Source: an uncultured Bacteroidales bacterium (GTDB taxonomy: Bacteria > Bacteroidota > Bacteroidia > Bacteroidales > Muribaculaceae). From it: a DNA stretch of 64,000 bases. Positions 17,631 to 25,402 of the stretch are shown here, piece after piece; the first letter of the stretch is position 1; every line of letters begins with the position of its first letter. The stretch lies in the NCBI GenBank assembly GCA_902800715.1, contig CADCFN010000007.1, positions 114,988-178,987 on the forward strand, given 5' to 3'. Made by a program: the position numbers and the translations under genes. Under the pieces are notes generated by a model that was given only the letters and a program-made list of their open reading frames with translations, made no database searches and was not told where the DNA came from.

Positions 17631-18953
17631 ATGAAAATTGCAGTTGTAGGAACTGGATACGTCGGATTAGTCACGGGCACCTGTTTCAGTGAAATGGGTG
17701 TCCATGTGACATGTGTGGACGTTGACCAACAGAAAATCGAGGGCCTGAAACAAGGCATCATCCCCATTTACGAGCCGGGATTGGAAACTCTGGTCCGTAA
17801 AAACACCCGTTCAGGACGCTTACAGTTCACCACTAGGCTTGAGGATATTCTCAACAGTGTCGATATCGTTTTCAGCGCTGTCGGCACACCGCCTGATGAG
17901 GACGGAAGCGCAGACCTGAAATATGTGCTGGAAGTCGCTCGCACTATTGGCAAGCACTTGAACAAATATATTGTGGTGGTCACCAAGAGTACCGTGCCTG
18001 TCGGTACGGCACGCAAGGTCCAGGAGGTCATTCGTCAAGAGTTGCAGCTCAGGGGCGTCAACGTTGATTTTGACGTCGCCAGCAATCCCGAGTTCCTCAA
18101 GGAAGGCAATGCTGTCAAGGACTTTATGAGCCCTGACCGTGTGGTCGTCGGTGTGGAAAGTGAACGTGCCCGCAAACTCATGGCAAGGCTTTATAAACCT
18201 TTCATGATAATGAATGACCGTCTCATTTTCACCGACATCCCCTCTGCCGAGATGATTAAGTATGCCGCTAATTCAATGCTGGCTACCCGCATCAGCTTCA
18301 TGAACGACATTGCCAATCTGTGCGAACTCGTTGGCGCTGATGTGAACATGGTGCGCAAAGGCATTGGCAGCGACACCCGAATCGGCAAGAAATTCCTCTA
18401 TGCTGGCTGCGGTTACGGAGGTTCATGCTTCCCCAAGGATGTCAAAGCCCTCATCAAGACAGCCTCTGATTATGGCTATCCCATGCGCGTACTGCAAGCG
18501 GTCGAGAGCGTAAATGCTGACCAAAAACTGATTTTATACAACAAATTAGTCAACTACTACGGTGGAGATGAAAGTCAGTTGCTGGGCAAGACCGTTGCCA
18601 TGTGGGGCCTCGCATTCAAGCCTGAAACCGACGACATGCGCGAAGCTCCGTCATTAGTGCTTATTGACCTGCTGCTCAAGGCGGGTGTCAATGTCAAGGT
18701 TTATGACCCTGTAGCGATGTACGAATGCCGCAGACGCATCGGTGACACCGTTTACTATGCCAAAAACATGTACGATGCGGCAACCGATGCCGACGCGCTT
18801 ATGCTGGTGACCGAGTGGAAGGAATTCCGTATTCCCAACACGGAAACCCTATCCCAAAAGATGCGTGGACGCCTCATCCTTGACGGCCGCAACATCCTCG
18901 ATGCCGAGGAACTGAATCAGGCAGGGTTTGAATACCACTGCATCGGCAAGTAA
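17631..18953 (+). CDS. ugd: UDP-glucose 6-dehydrogenase
   Basis: 440 residues. It oxidises UDP-glucose twice with NAD to UDP-glucuronate, a precursor for capsule and surface glycans. Signatures are the NAD site IAVVGTGYVGLVTG, STVPVGTARK, NPEFLKEGNAVKDF, the catalytic cysteine in YGGSCFPKDVKAL and LAFKPETDDMREAPS. The length is standard. It is second in the operon with the tyrosine autokinase, which fits regulation of Ugd by BY-kinase phosphorylation known in other bacteria; that link is inference here. Confidence 0.95.
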   Translation: MKIAVVGTGYVGLVTGTCFSEMGVHVTCVDVDQQKIEGLKQGIIPIYEPGLETLVRKNTRSGRLQFTTRLEDILNSVDIVFSAVGTPPDEDGSADLKYVLEVARTIGKHLNKYIVVVTKSTVPVGTARKVQEVIRQELQLRGVNVDFDVASNPEFLKEGNAVKDFMSPDRVVVGVESERARKLMARLYKPFMIMNDRLIFTDIPSAEMIKYAANSMLATRISFMNDIANLCELVGADVNMVRKGIGSDTRIGKKFLYAGCGYGGSCFPKDVKALIKTASDYGYPMRVLQAVESVNADQKLILYNKLVNYYGGDESQLLGKTVAMWGLAFKPETDDMREAPSLVLIDLLLKAGVNVKVYDPVAMYECRRRIGDTVYYAKNMYDAATDADALMLVTEWKEFRIPNTETLSQKMRGRLILDGRNILDAEELNQAGFEYHCIGK

Positions 18954-18970
18954 CCGAACAAGAACAAAAC

Positions 18971-19004
18971 AATAACCGCACGGCAGTTAAGTCGTGCGGT
19001 TATT
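18971..19004. terminator. Bidirectional terminator between ugd and endonuclease gene
   Basis: A 12-bp perfect stem AATAACCGCACG / CGTGCGGTTATT with a 10-base loop. It is followed by GTTT on the plus strand and TTGTTTTG on the minus strand. Confidence 0.88.
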
Positions 19005-19027
19005 GTTTATATACCTGTTTCAGATTT

Positions 19028-21313
19028 TCACTTCACGACAACCTTGCGGGACATATCGTCGGTTGCGACTACATAAATTCCTGCAGCCAATTCCACAGCG
19101 CCTTCACCTGTTACGGTAGCGATGCAATCACCATCCAAGTTATAGATTTCGATGAACTCGCCAACGGGATTTTCAATGAGGATGCCACCCATAGTGGGCA
19201 TAGCGTCCCACTGTTTCAACACGGCTGCAGCAGACGGATTCAACAGCATGTCAATCAAGGCCGTAACGTCACCAATGGAGATGGTTTCATCCTGATTAAC
19301 ATCGGCTGCGACAGCATCAAACTGGATGATATCGCCACTCAGCATATAGTCAACCAATGTGGTGACATCGCCGATGCTCACCTCACCATCCATGTTCACG
19401 TCGCCAAGCATCACAGGCTTCTCATTAACAATGCCTTCCACATCGGCATACGCACTCACTCGGCTGGTCTTAGCCTCGACAGTACCCTCATATTCCCCTG
19501 CGGTGGCGGTGTTTGCCAGACGCACATAGAACACTTCGCCCGACGGATCAAGCTGTAAAGTCGTGGACCAAACTGTTTTATTAAGACTAATCTGGAAATT
19601 ACCATCCACCTCCAGGGTGATGTTCTCGTTGTTATTCTCTGAAGTCACAGTAGCCCTTACAATGCTCGACCCCCCACCCTGTTCAGCTTCAATCAAGTCG
19701 ATTGCCGAAATAGAAATTGTAGGATCGGGCTCGGGGACGACATTGCTGGTAATGGCGATATCATCAATATTCAGACGCGAGCCTGCGGTCTGATTGATTT
19801 TGAAACGCACGTTGCCAGTCACATTCAGGTTAAAGATATACTGCTGCCAGGTTCCATTGGGAGTACAGGTACCCACGGCAGTCCATGTGCTGCCACCATT
19901 GGTGCTGTACAATACTTGAAGCGTAGGAGTAGCGTCACTGCCCCACTTGGCTGCATAGAAAGAAATCTTGCTGGCGCCATCGGTGACGTCCTCGGCCATC
20001 TCAATATAGGAAGCCGCCGTCTTGCCGAAACGGCAGCTCTGTGTACCATTGGCATTGGCATCACCGCTCCAGATGCCTACATCTGAAGTGTTCCACTTGA
20101 AAGCGTGGCCCTGAATAAAGGTCGTCGTATAACTCTGATAAGTCGAGATGCCTTCCCAGGTCTCAATGGTCTCTGTACCGCCACTGCCGCCAGTGTTATA
20201 AGTTGCCGTCAACGTCACATTGCTGCTCACCTCGCTGCTGCTGATGGACAAGCGACCAGTAGCATTGGCTGCCGTGCCGTTGTAGGTAACGGTAATTGTT
20301 GTACCAGCGTTGACGGCAGCTGCCGTGAGCGTCGTCGGTGTAACGCTGAATCCAGTACCCGTTACTGATACAGTCACAGCTTTGGTCAGATAAACACCCT
20401 TGACGGTAATCGCCTTGCTCACGCCATCGCCAGTGTTGGTGCCTACATTAATGGTCGAGCCGTTTGAAGGCGAAGAAATCACCGGGGTATTGGTACTGCT
20501 GCCAGTCCATGCGTTGCCCGTCATATTACCCCACAGGTATTCTGCAAGCTCTGGATGGTCAATAAACGGATTGCGGTTGTGCTGGATACCATATACTGCC
20601 TCGTTGCGGTTAGACTCAAGTGTGCTCACCGGGTCGTTGCGGTGCCATTCCAGCAACTGGCTGATTGCCCACGGGGTCAAGTGCTTATAGCTGCTGTTGG
20701 TGAACACGACACTTCCTTTATCTTGAGTCCATGAGCCCACACGGTCCATGTAACGCACTACCATATAGAAATAGGTGCGCGCAAAGTCACCCTTGTACTC
20801 ATCGGCGACTTCAAACACCGTGCCCGAGTAGCCGCTATGGGTGCAAGTGCCCAGTTTTCCGGTACCTCTAGGGCTACCGTTGGCACAATCGCCAAAGGGA
20901 TAATTACCGCGTTCGGCATTCACCCATCCGTCAACGGGATACATGTGATAAAGGTCAGAGTACATCGTGTCTTGTGCGGCACCCCACCAACTGTTGGGAA
21001 CCGAGTGTTCACGGTTATAGCACTGCCCTATCCCACTATATTGGCCACACTGGTTCTCGCTGTAAGTAAACTGAGAATTGGAGTAACGGTCAATGATGAT
21101 GTTTCCGTTACAGTCAGTCGTTTTAAACTTTTCCCAAAGTTTACTGTAATAAATCATGTAGTGACCACGCACGATCTTGTGCAAGGAGGACATCAGTTCT
21201 TGGTCATTCTTGCCAAGGGCGCTGTTGTAATAGTTGTTAGGAATAGCAGCTGTAGCCTGCAATGCCAACACAGCTACCAACAGCAGCATTAGAGATTGTA
21301 GATTTTTTTTCAT
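19028..21313 (-). CDS. Secreted endonuclease I-family nuclease with dockerin-like module
   Basis: 761 residues from the ATG at 21313, which opens a standard signal peptide (MKKNLQSLMLLLVAVLALQA); a longer frame adds 21 unlikely residues. The nuclease domain (about 25-280) has CYNREHSVPNSWW, DLYHMYPVDGW and RGNYPFG, typical of EndA/Vvn-type non-specific nucleases with a His-metal centre. A Big/IPT-like beta domain (about 290-385) follows, then a jelly-roll domain (about 385-530). Two calcium-loop dockerin-like repeats come next (GDVNMDGEVSIGD, ADVNQDETISIGD). A C-terminal sorting-like end closes the protein (GIYVVATDD, then RKVVVK). It probably degrades extracellular DNA or RNA outside the cell. 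Confidence 0.9.
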   Translation of the reverse strand: MKKNLQSLMLLLVAVLALQATAAIPNNYYNSALGKNDQELMSSLHKIVRGHYMIYYSKLWEKFKTTDCNGNIIIDRYSNSQFTYSENQCGQYSGIGQCYNREHSVPNSWWGAAQDTMYSDLYHMYPVDGWVNAERGNYPFGDCANGSPRGTGKLGTCTHSGYSGTVFEVADEYKGDFARTYFYMVVRYMDRVGSWTQDKGSVVFTNSSYKHLTPWAISQLLEWHRNDPVSTLESNRNEAVYGIQHNRNPFIDHPELAEYLWGNMTGNAWTGSSTNTPVISSPSNGSTINVGTNTGDGVSKAITVKGVYLTKAVTVSVTGTGFSVTPTTLTAAAVNAGTTITVTYNGTAANATGRLSISSSEVSSNVTLTATYNTGGSGGTETIETWEGISTYQSYTTTFIQGHAFKWNTSDVGIWSGDANANGTQSCRFGKTAASYIEMAEDVTDGASKISFYAAKWGSDATPTLQVLYSTNGGSTWTAVGTCTPNGTWQQYIFNLNVTGNVRFKINQTAGSRLNIDDIAITSNVVPEPDPTISISAIDLIEAEQGGGSSIVRATVTSENNNENITLEVDGNFQISLNKTVWSTTLQLDPSGEVFYVRLANTATAGEYEGTVEAKTSRVSAYADVEGIVNEKPVMLGDVNMDGEVSIGDVTTLVDYMLSGDIIQFDAVAADVNQDETISIGDVTALIDMLLNPSAAAVLKQWDAMPTMGGILIENPVGEFIEIYNLDGDCIATVTGEGAVELAAGIYVVATDDMSRKVVVK

Positions 21314-21379
21314 TATGTCAATAATATATAAATGGTGAATATTAATCGTGATGAACTGGTGTTTTGTGGAGGCCATATA

Positions 21380-22360
21380 TCAGTACAGCAGGCGGGCAAT
21401 TTGTGCCGAGCCTCGCTTGCCCGCAACGATGCGGGCAAACAAGCGACGCGTTACCGGGTCAACAAGCCAGCGCCAGCGCCGATTATTGCGGTAACTCTCG
21501 CGCAACGCCTTGTGAGCCTCACGGCATAAAGGCACCGAGAGTTCCCTGTGGCCTTCTCGTTCATACTGCGCCGCCAGCACCATGCGACGGTATTCCAGCA
21601 AACGCTCATAACGGAGTTTATACTCAGGTTTGAGCAGCGAACACCGCACTTCATTAATCATGATGTCGATGACGTGTTCCCATTGCCCATGGCGGCTGTG
21701 GAATTCAGTACCCGTTATCGAGTCGGCACCATTGTGGTTGACATCAACCCGCGACTTGCCACCCATATAGGCGACATGAGGCCGTGCCAACAACAGCCGC
21801 AATCCCAGTTCCCAGTCATTCCAACCCGGAAGATTAATGTTCCAGCCGTCGGTTGATGCAAAGAACTCACGCCTCACGGCATAGCGCTGCGTTGCCAACT
21901 GGGCATGGAGGATGTGCTGGGCAAACAAGTCTCGCTTGCTGAACGGTGTTTCACGCTGACTGCCATCGGGAAACACGAGAGTAGAACGCGTACTGATTAA
22001 ATCCAGCTCACGCCCTTCTTCAACAGCCTTGTTGATGATGCCGACATAGGATGATACCAAATCCTCCTTCATAAGGTCGTCACTGTCAAAAAACAGCACC
22101 CACTCGCCTGTTGCCTGTTCAAAGCCTTTATTGCGCGCTGCTCCCGCCGTGCGGTGAGCTTCACGGGTGACAATCACCTTGAAATCGTCATTCTCGTTGT
22201 CACGCATGAAGTCTTCAAGCACCTGTAGGGTGTTATCGGTGCTGTAGTTGTCCACCAGCACCACCTGCAGTGGCCTGTATGTTTGGTTCAGCACACTGCT
22301 CAATGTAGCAGGCACCACGCCGGCACGGTTATACACGGGTATAATGATTGAGACCTCCAT
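21380..22360 (-). CDS. Family 2 glycosyltransferase
   Basis: 326 residues from the ATG at 22360. The frame extends 20 codons further, but a well-formed promoter at 22392-22423 lies there, so the shorter start is chosen. The GT-A fold starts EVSIIIPVYNRAG. VLVDNYSTDNT follows, then GAARNKGFEQATGEWVLFFD with the DSDD metal motif. The rest is helical and basic, ending RIVAGKRGSAQIARLLY. It transfers a sugar from a nucleotide-sugar donor, probably for a surface polysaccharide. A second glycosyltransferase is divergent at 22680. Confidence 0.9.
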   Translation of the reverse strand: MEVSIIIPVYNRAGVVPATLSSVLNQTYRPLQVVLVDNYSTDNTLQVLEDFMRDNENDDFKVIVTREAHRTAGAARNKGFEQATGEWVLFFDSDDLMKEDLVSSYVGIINKAVEEGRELDLISTRSTLVFPDGSQRETPFSKRDLFAQHILHAQLATQRYAVRREFFASTDGWNINLPGWNDWELGLRLLLARPHVAYMGGKSRVDVNHNGADSITGTEFHSRHGQWEHVIDIMINEVRCSLLKPEYKLRYERLLEYRRMVLAAQYEREGHRELSVPLCREAHKALRESYRNNRRWRWLVDPVTRRLFARIVAGKRGSAQIARLLY

Positions 22361-22391
22361 GACAGATTTCGGTAATCTTGATAAATCGGTG

Positions 22392-22423
22392 TAAAGGTAC
22401 TGCAATTTTTGATAACTCACAAA
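22392..22423 (-). promoter_or_regulatory. Promoter of the family 2 glycosyltransferase
   Basis: On the minus strand TTTG, exactly 20 bases, TACCTTTA. The last base of the -7 box departs from TAnnTTTG. Confidence 0.65.
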
Positions 22424-22508
22424 AAAACGCCTAATTTTGAATAAATTAGGTTCTGCCCCAAGAAAAACTAATATTTATTTTCTTTTGATTTCTGCTTGCA
22501 TAAATCTT

Positions 22509-22670
22509 GAATCGATCAGGCGTCGCATTGGGATTGCTCAAATAAAAATGACTTTTTATTTGGCACTCCACTCGGCTTGCACTAATTGTGAATAAATCAG
22601 GCGTCGCCTCGGGATTGCTCAAATAAAAATGACTTTTTATTTGGCACTCCACTCGGCTTGCACTAATTTT
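22509..22670 (+). repeat. Tandem 81-bp promoter-bearing repeat, two units
   Basis: Units at 22509-22589 and 22590-22670 are nearly identical, with a handful of differences, mainly at their ends. Each holds an inverted repeat (AAATAAAAA, four bases, TTTTTATTT) at 22540-22561 and 22621-22642. Each also has TTTG followed 20 bases later by a -7-like box. The box is TAATTGTG in unit 1 and TAATTTTG in unit 2, so only the second fits consensus. Confidence 0.9.
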
Positions 22671-22671
22671 G
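22640..22671 (+). promoter_or_regulatory. Promoter with overlapping inverted repeat for the glycosyltransferase at 22680
   Basis: TTTG at 22640-22643, 20 bases, TAATTTTG at 22664-22671. The inverted repeat at 22621-22642 runs into the -33 box, as an operator would. The -7 box ends nine bases before the ATG, so the mRNA would be leaderless or nearly so. Confidence 0.72.
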
Positions 22672-22679
22672 CATCCGCT

Positions 22680-23795
22680 ATGAAGATACTATTTGCAGGA
22701 GATGCCAGCAATATGCATAATTGCCTCGCCCAACAATTGCGTAACATGGGGCACGAGGCGACAGTAGCATCCGACGGTTCCCGTTGGATGGACACACACC
22801 GTGATATCAACCTGTTTCGCCAGCCAGGCCTGTTGGGTGCATTACGTTACCTGAGGGACATCAAGCGGGCTTTACCTCTGATGACTGGATATGACATCGT
22901 CGAGATAGCTTCACCCATTTTCCTGAGGCTCAAGCCGCACCGCGTCGCCAAGGTCTTTGACTACCTCAAGGCCAACAACCGCCGTGTCGTGCTGTCGGCG
23001 ATGGCTACCGATGTCGCCTATTATGATGCTTGCCATGACGGACATACCTACCGATACAGCGACTACATGCTGGGCAATGAGCCTTCTCCCTACGTCAATT
23101 CGGCTGAATACATCGCGCAACATCAGGATAACTGGAAACAGCCTTTTATGCGGCAGCACTGCGACCACATCCTTCAGGGAATTGATGGCGCTGTGGCATG
23201 CCTGTATGAGTACTATGCCGCTTACAGGCCTTTGTTGGGAAACTGTGTAGCCTATGCCGGCATCCCCATCGACACCGAAGCCCTCAAATACCGTCCATTG
23301 GAGCAGGAGCCTGACAAGGTGCGGCTTTTCATCGGTATCCAGCGAGACCGGCACGTCATCAAGGGCACCGACCGCCTCCTGGCAGCAATGAAACGCATCC
23401 ATGACCGTTATCCCGGTATCACCGAGCTTGAAGTCGTTGAGAATCTCCCCTACGATGAGTATACCCGCCGCATGCGAGAATCACACATCATCCTCGACCA
23501 GCTTTACAGCTACACACCCGGCACCAACGCATTAATCGCCATGGCCCAAGGACTGGTTGCCGTCTCGGGCGCCGAGCCTGAATACTACGACCTCATCGGT
23601 GAAACCGCCAACAAGCCCATTGTTAATGTTTCACCGCTCATCGAGGGTGACATCGATGAAAAACTCTCATGGCTAGTCGAGCATCGTGACCAGCTGCCTC
23701 AGATGGCACGAGCCAGCCGCATCTTTGTCGAGAAGCACAATGCAGCACCCGTCGTTGCCCAGCGTTACCTTGACTTCTGGAACACTTTGCTGTAA
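22680..23795 (+). CDS. Glycosyltransferase, GT-B (family 4-like)
   Basis: 371 residues from the ATG at 22680 (MKILFAGDASNMHNCLAQQL), the usual start of this family; the 17 codons upstream lie in the repeat and promoter. The N-terminal Rossmann domain ends with KANNRRVVLSAMATDV. The C-terminal domain has VRLFIGIQRDRHVIKGTDRLL and the donor-site region YTPGTNALIAMAQGLVAVSG with a late Glu (AEPEYYD). It likely builds a surface glycan. A perfect terminator follows and no operon partner is present. Confidence 0.85.
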   Translation: MKILFAGDASNMHNCLAQQLRNMGHEATVASDGSRWMDTHRDINLFRQPGLLGALRYLRDIKRALPLMTGYDIVEIASPIFLRLKPHRVAKVFDYLKANNRRVVLSAMATDVAYYDACHDGHTYRYSDYMLGNEPSPYVNSAEYIAQHQDNWKQPFMRQHCDHILQGIDGAVACLYEYYAAYRPLLGNCVAYAGIPIDTEALKYRPLEQEPDKVRLFIGIQRDRHVIKGTDRLLAAMKRIHDRYPGITELEVVENLPYDEYTRRMRESHIILDQLYSYTPGTNALIAMAQGLVAVSGAEPEYYDLIGETANKPIVNVSPLIEGDIDEKLSWLVEHRDQLPQMARASRIFVEKHNAAPVVAQRYLDFWNTLL

Positions 23796-23831
23796 AGGCT
23801 ATCAAGCAAACGACACAAATAGGACATAAAC

Positions 23832-23873
23832 GATGAGCCCCAAAAGTTTGATAAGAAACTTTTGGGGCTCATC
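23832..23873. terminator. Strong bidirectional hairpin between convergent genes
   Basis: A perfect 18-bp stem (GATGAGCCCCAAAAGTTT and its complement) with a 6-base loop separates converging genes. Neither side has a long U-tract. Confidence 0.75.
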
Positions 23874-23903
23874 TTATGATTCCTTATGGCATCGGCCTGT
23901 TGA

Positions 23904-24986
23904 TTACATGTATTTTGCCACTGCGGCCTTGAGTTTGGTGGCATCCTCAACACGCTCGACGATTTCGCTGTTACGGATGATGAATGTGGTCGGAATACCA
24001 TTCACGTTATAAGCACTCAAGTTATTGGACTGGACGCTCATCGGGTCATACACGGTAATCCAAGGCAGGTGTTTGGCAGCCTCGCGCCAAGTCACATTAT
24101 CGTCATCAAGGCTCACCTGATAGATAGTCAAACCCCTTGAGTGATAAGCCTGATAGATATCGTTGAGCAACTTGTTGAGTTGAGGGGATACCTCAAGCGC
24201 ATAAGCGGTGAAGTCCAGCAGCACCACGTTGTGTTCTTTAGCCACCTGTGACAGTTTGTGCTCCTTACCAGTATAGTCCTGGAGTGAGATATCAAGCAGT
24301 GTGGTGACATCGGCATATAGGGTATCGGTTGCCGCTGTCATACCGCGACGACGGCGCTGGCCATCCAACAACAGGTTCACCAGGTACTGGGTGCGCGGGT
24401 CATTGGGACGGAACGAGTTGAACGCGTTGGCAACTGCACCGATAAAACGCAGGTCGCTGTCGTTCATCGGGTCGAACAACGGTTTACCGTCGATGTATTT
24501 ATTAATAAGGTAGTAGGCTACAATACCGTTAGGATCGGCAGCAATCTGGCGTGCTTGCTTGTCCTTCCATGCTTTGAGTTCTGCTTCTGTGCCCTTGCCG
24601 CCAGCAAACTGCATCGCTTCCTGGTCAATCTTCATTATCTGCTCGGCATGCTCACTGCCGCTCACACTGTAATCGCGGGCAAAATTGGGCAACTTGGCGT
24701 TGATGGTCAAGTGGTCCAGACTGTCAATGGGGAAGCAGATGGTCTGATTGCCCCACCTCAACTGGTAAATGCTGGGTACCTCAGGAGGATCAGCACTCAC
24801 ACTGTACTTGCCGTTCTTACCCACCTTGATGCTGTCAACGATAAACCACTCACCATTGCTGGACTGCTCCAGCACCAGGGTAGTCGTGTCACCGGCGCCC
24901 TCGATTGTGCCGTCGATGTGGAACTTGTTGCCGTTACAAGCCGTCAAACCGATGAGGACGGCAATCATCAATAATATCTTCTTCAT
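23904..24986 (-). CDS. Thioredoxin-like (TlpA-type) lipoprotein lacking the CxxC motif
   Basis: 360 residues. The lipoprotein signal ends LTAC at Cys17. The N-terminal half matches DUF4369 (HIDGTIEGAGDTTTLVLEQ), the half usually joined to AhpC/TSA thioredoxin domains in Bacteroidota. The C-terminal domain keeps the thioredoxin scaffold VVLLDFTAY, YQVSLDDD and the cis-proline segment NGIPTTFII. The position normally WCGPC reads ALEVSP, so both redox cysteines are gone. It cannot act as a classical disulfide reductase and may be a binding or chaperone-like paralogue in the periplasm. Confidence 0.85.
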   Translation of the reverse strand: MKKILLMIAVLIGLTACNGNKFHIDGTIEGAGDTTTLVLEQSSNGEWFIVDSIKVGKNGKYSVSADPPEVPSIYQLRWGNQTICFPIDSLDHLTINAKLPNFARDYSVSGSEHAEQIMKIDQEAMQFAGGKGTEAELKAWKDKQARQIAADPNGIVAYYLINKYIDGKPLFDPMNDSDLRFIGAVANAFNSFRPNDPRTQYLVNLLLDGQRRRRGMTAATDTLYADVTTLLDISLQDYTGKEHKLSQVAKEHNVVLLDFTAYALEVSPQLNKLLNDIYQAYHSRGLTIYQVSLDDDNVTWREAAKHLPWITVYDPMSVQSNNLSAYNVNGIPTTFIIRNSEIVERVEDATKLKAAVAKYM

Positions 24987-25021
24987 TGTGTCTAACTAGT
25001 GTATTCTTTCTAAAAAACGTG

Positions 25022-25053
25022 CGAAATTACACTTTTTTCCTCACCCAGCCAAA
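25022..25053 (-). promoter_or_regulatory. Promoter of the thioredoxin-like lipoprotein gene
   Basis: Minus strand: TTTG, 20 bases, TAATTTCG. The predicted leader is about 30 nt. Its presence separates this gene from the transcript unit at 25185-25299. Confidence 0.55.
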
Positions 25054-25184
25054 TCGATTGTTGTCCCATTGAAAAATAATCACAATTTTTACCGTATCGG
25101 TCATCAAATATTGATTGGAGCTCAACAGATGATAGTTGTGGAAATGAAGGGGTTGTCCATTCCATGAAAACCCAGAAGAAAACT

Positions 25185-25263
25185 AAAAGGACTCGTCTCC
25201 CGACGAGTCCTTTTCAATCTCCTGAATCTTTACCTTATGAAAAAAATTATTACCTTGTTTTTG
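25185..25263 (-). ncRNA. Candidate small RNA of about 80 nt
   Basis: A consensus promoter on the minus strand (25270-25299) points at an unannotated unit ending in a 13-bp perfect hairpin (AAAAGGACTCGTC / GACGAGTCCTTTT, loop 4 bases). On the minus strand the hairpin is followed by AGTTTTC. No open frame fits inside the unit. The next gene downstream has its own promoter. It could be a free-standing small RNA or a terminated leader. The rest of the 24987-25402 gap holds nothing else I can name. Confidence 0.5.
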
Positions 25264-25269
25264 CGGGTG

Positions 25270-25299
25270 CAAAGTTATAATCAATCTATTTCATGGCAA
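25270..25299 (-). promoter_or_regulatory. Promoter of the candidate small RNA
   Basis: Minus strand: TTG, 19 bases, TAACTTTG. Confidence 0.6.
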
Positions 25300-25402
25300 T
25301 GACTTTTTTTGTTAAAAAAGGTAAAATATTCATTTTTTACATTTCCACTTCCCTTTTGGAACACTTTTTATCTCAACTGGTATAGTTTTGACTCTCAAGC
25401 GT

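Noticed and set aside
22446-22652. Minus-strand frame of 68 residues with an internal repeat
   Set aside because: Its repeat is only the translation of the tandem 81-bp promoter unit; no start signal, and it would overlap the promoters.
25237-25302. Short plus-strand frame MKKIITLFLRVQSYN... of 21 residues
   Set aside because: It has no ribosome-binding site or promoter on the plus strand and lies opposite the small-RNA promoter, whose boxes explain its base composition.
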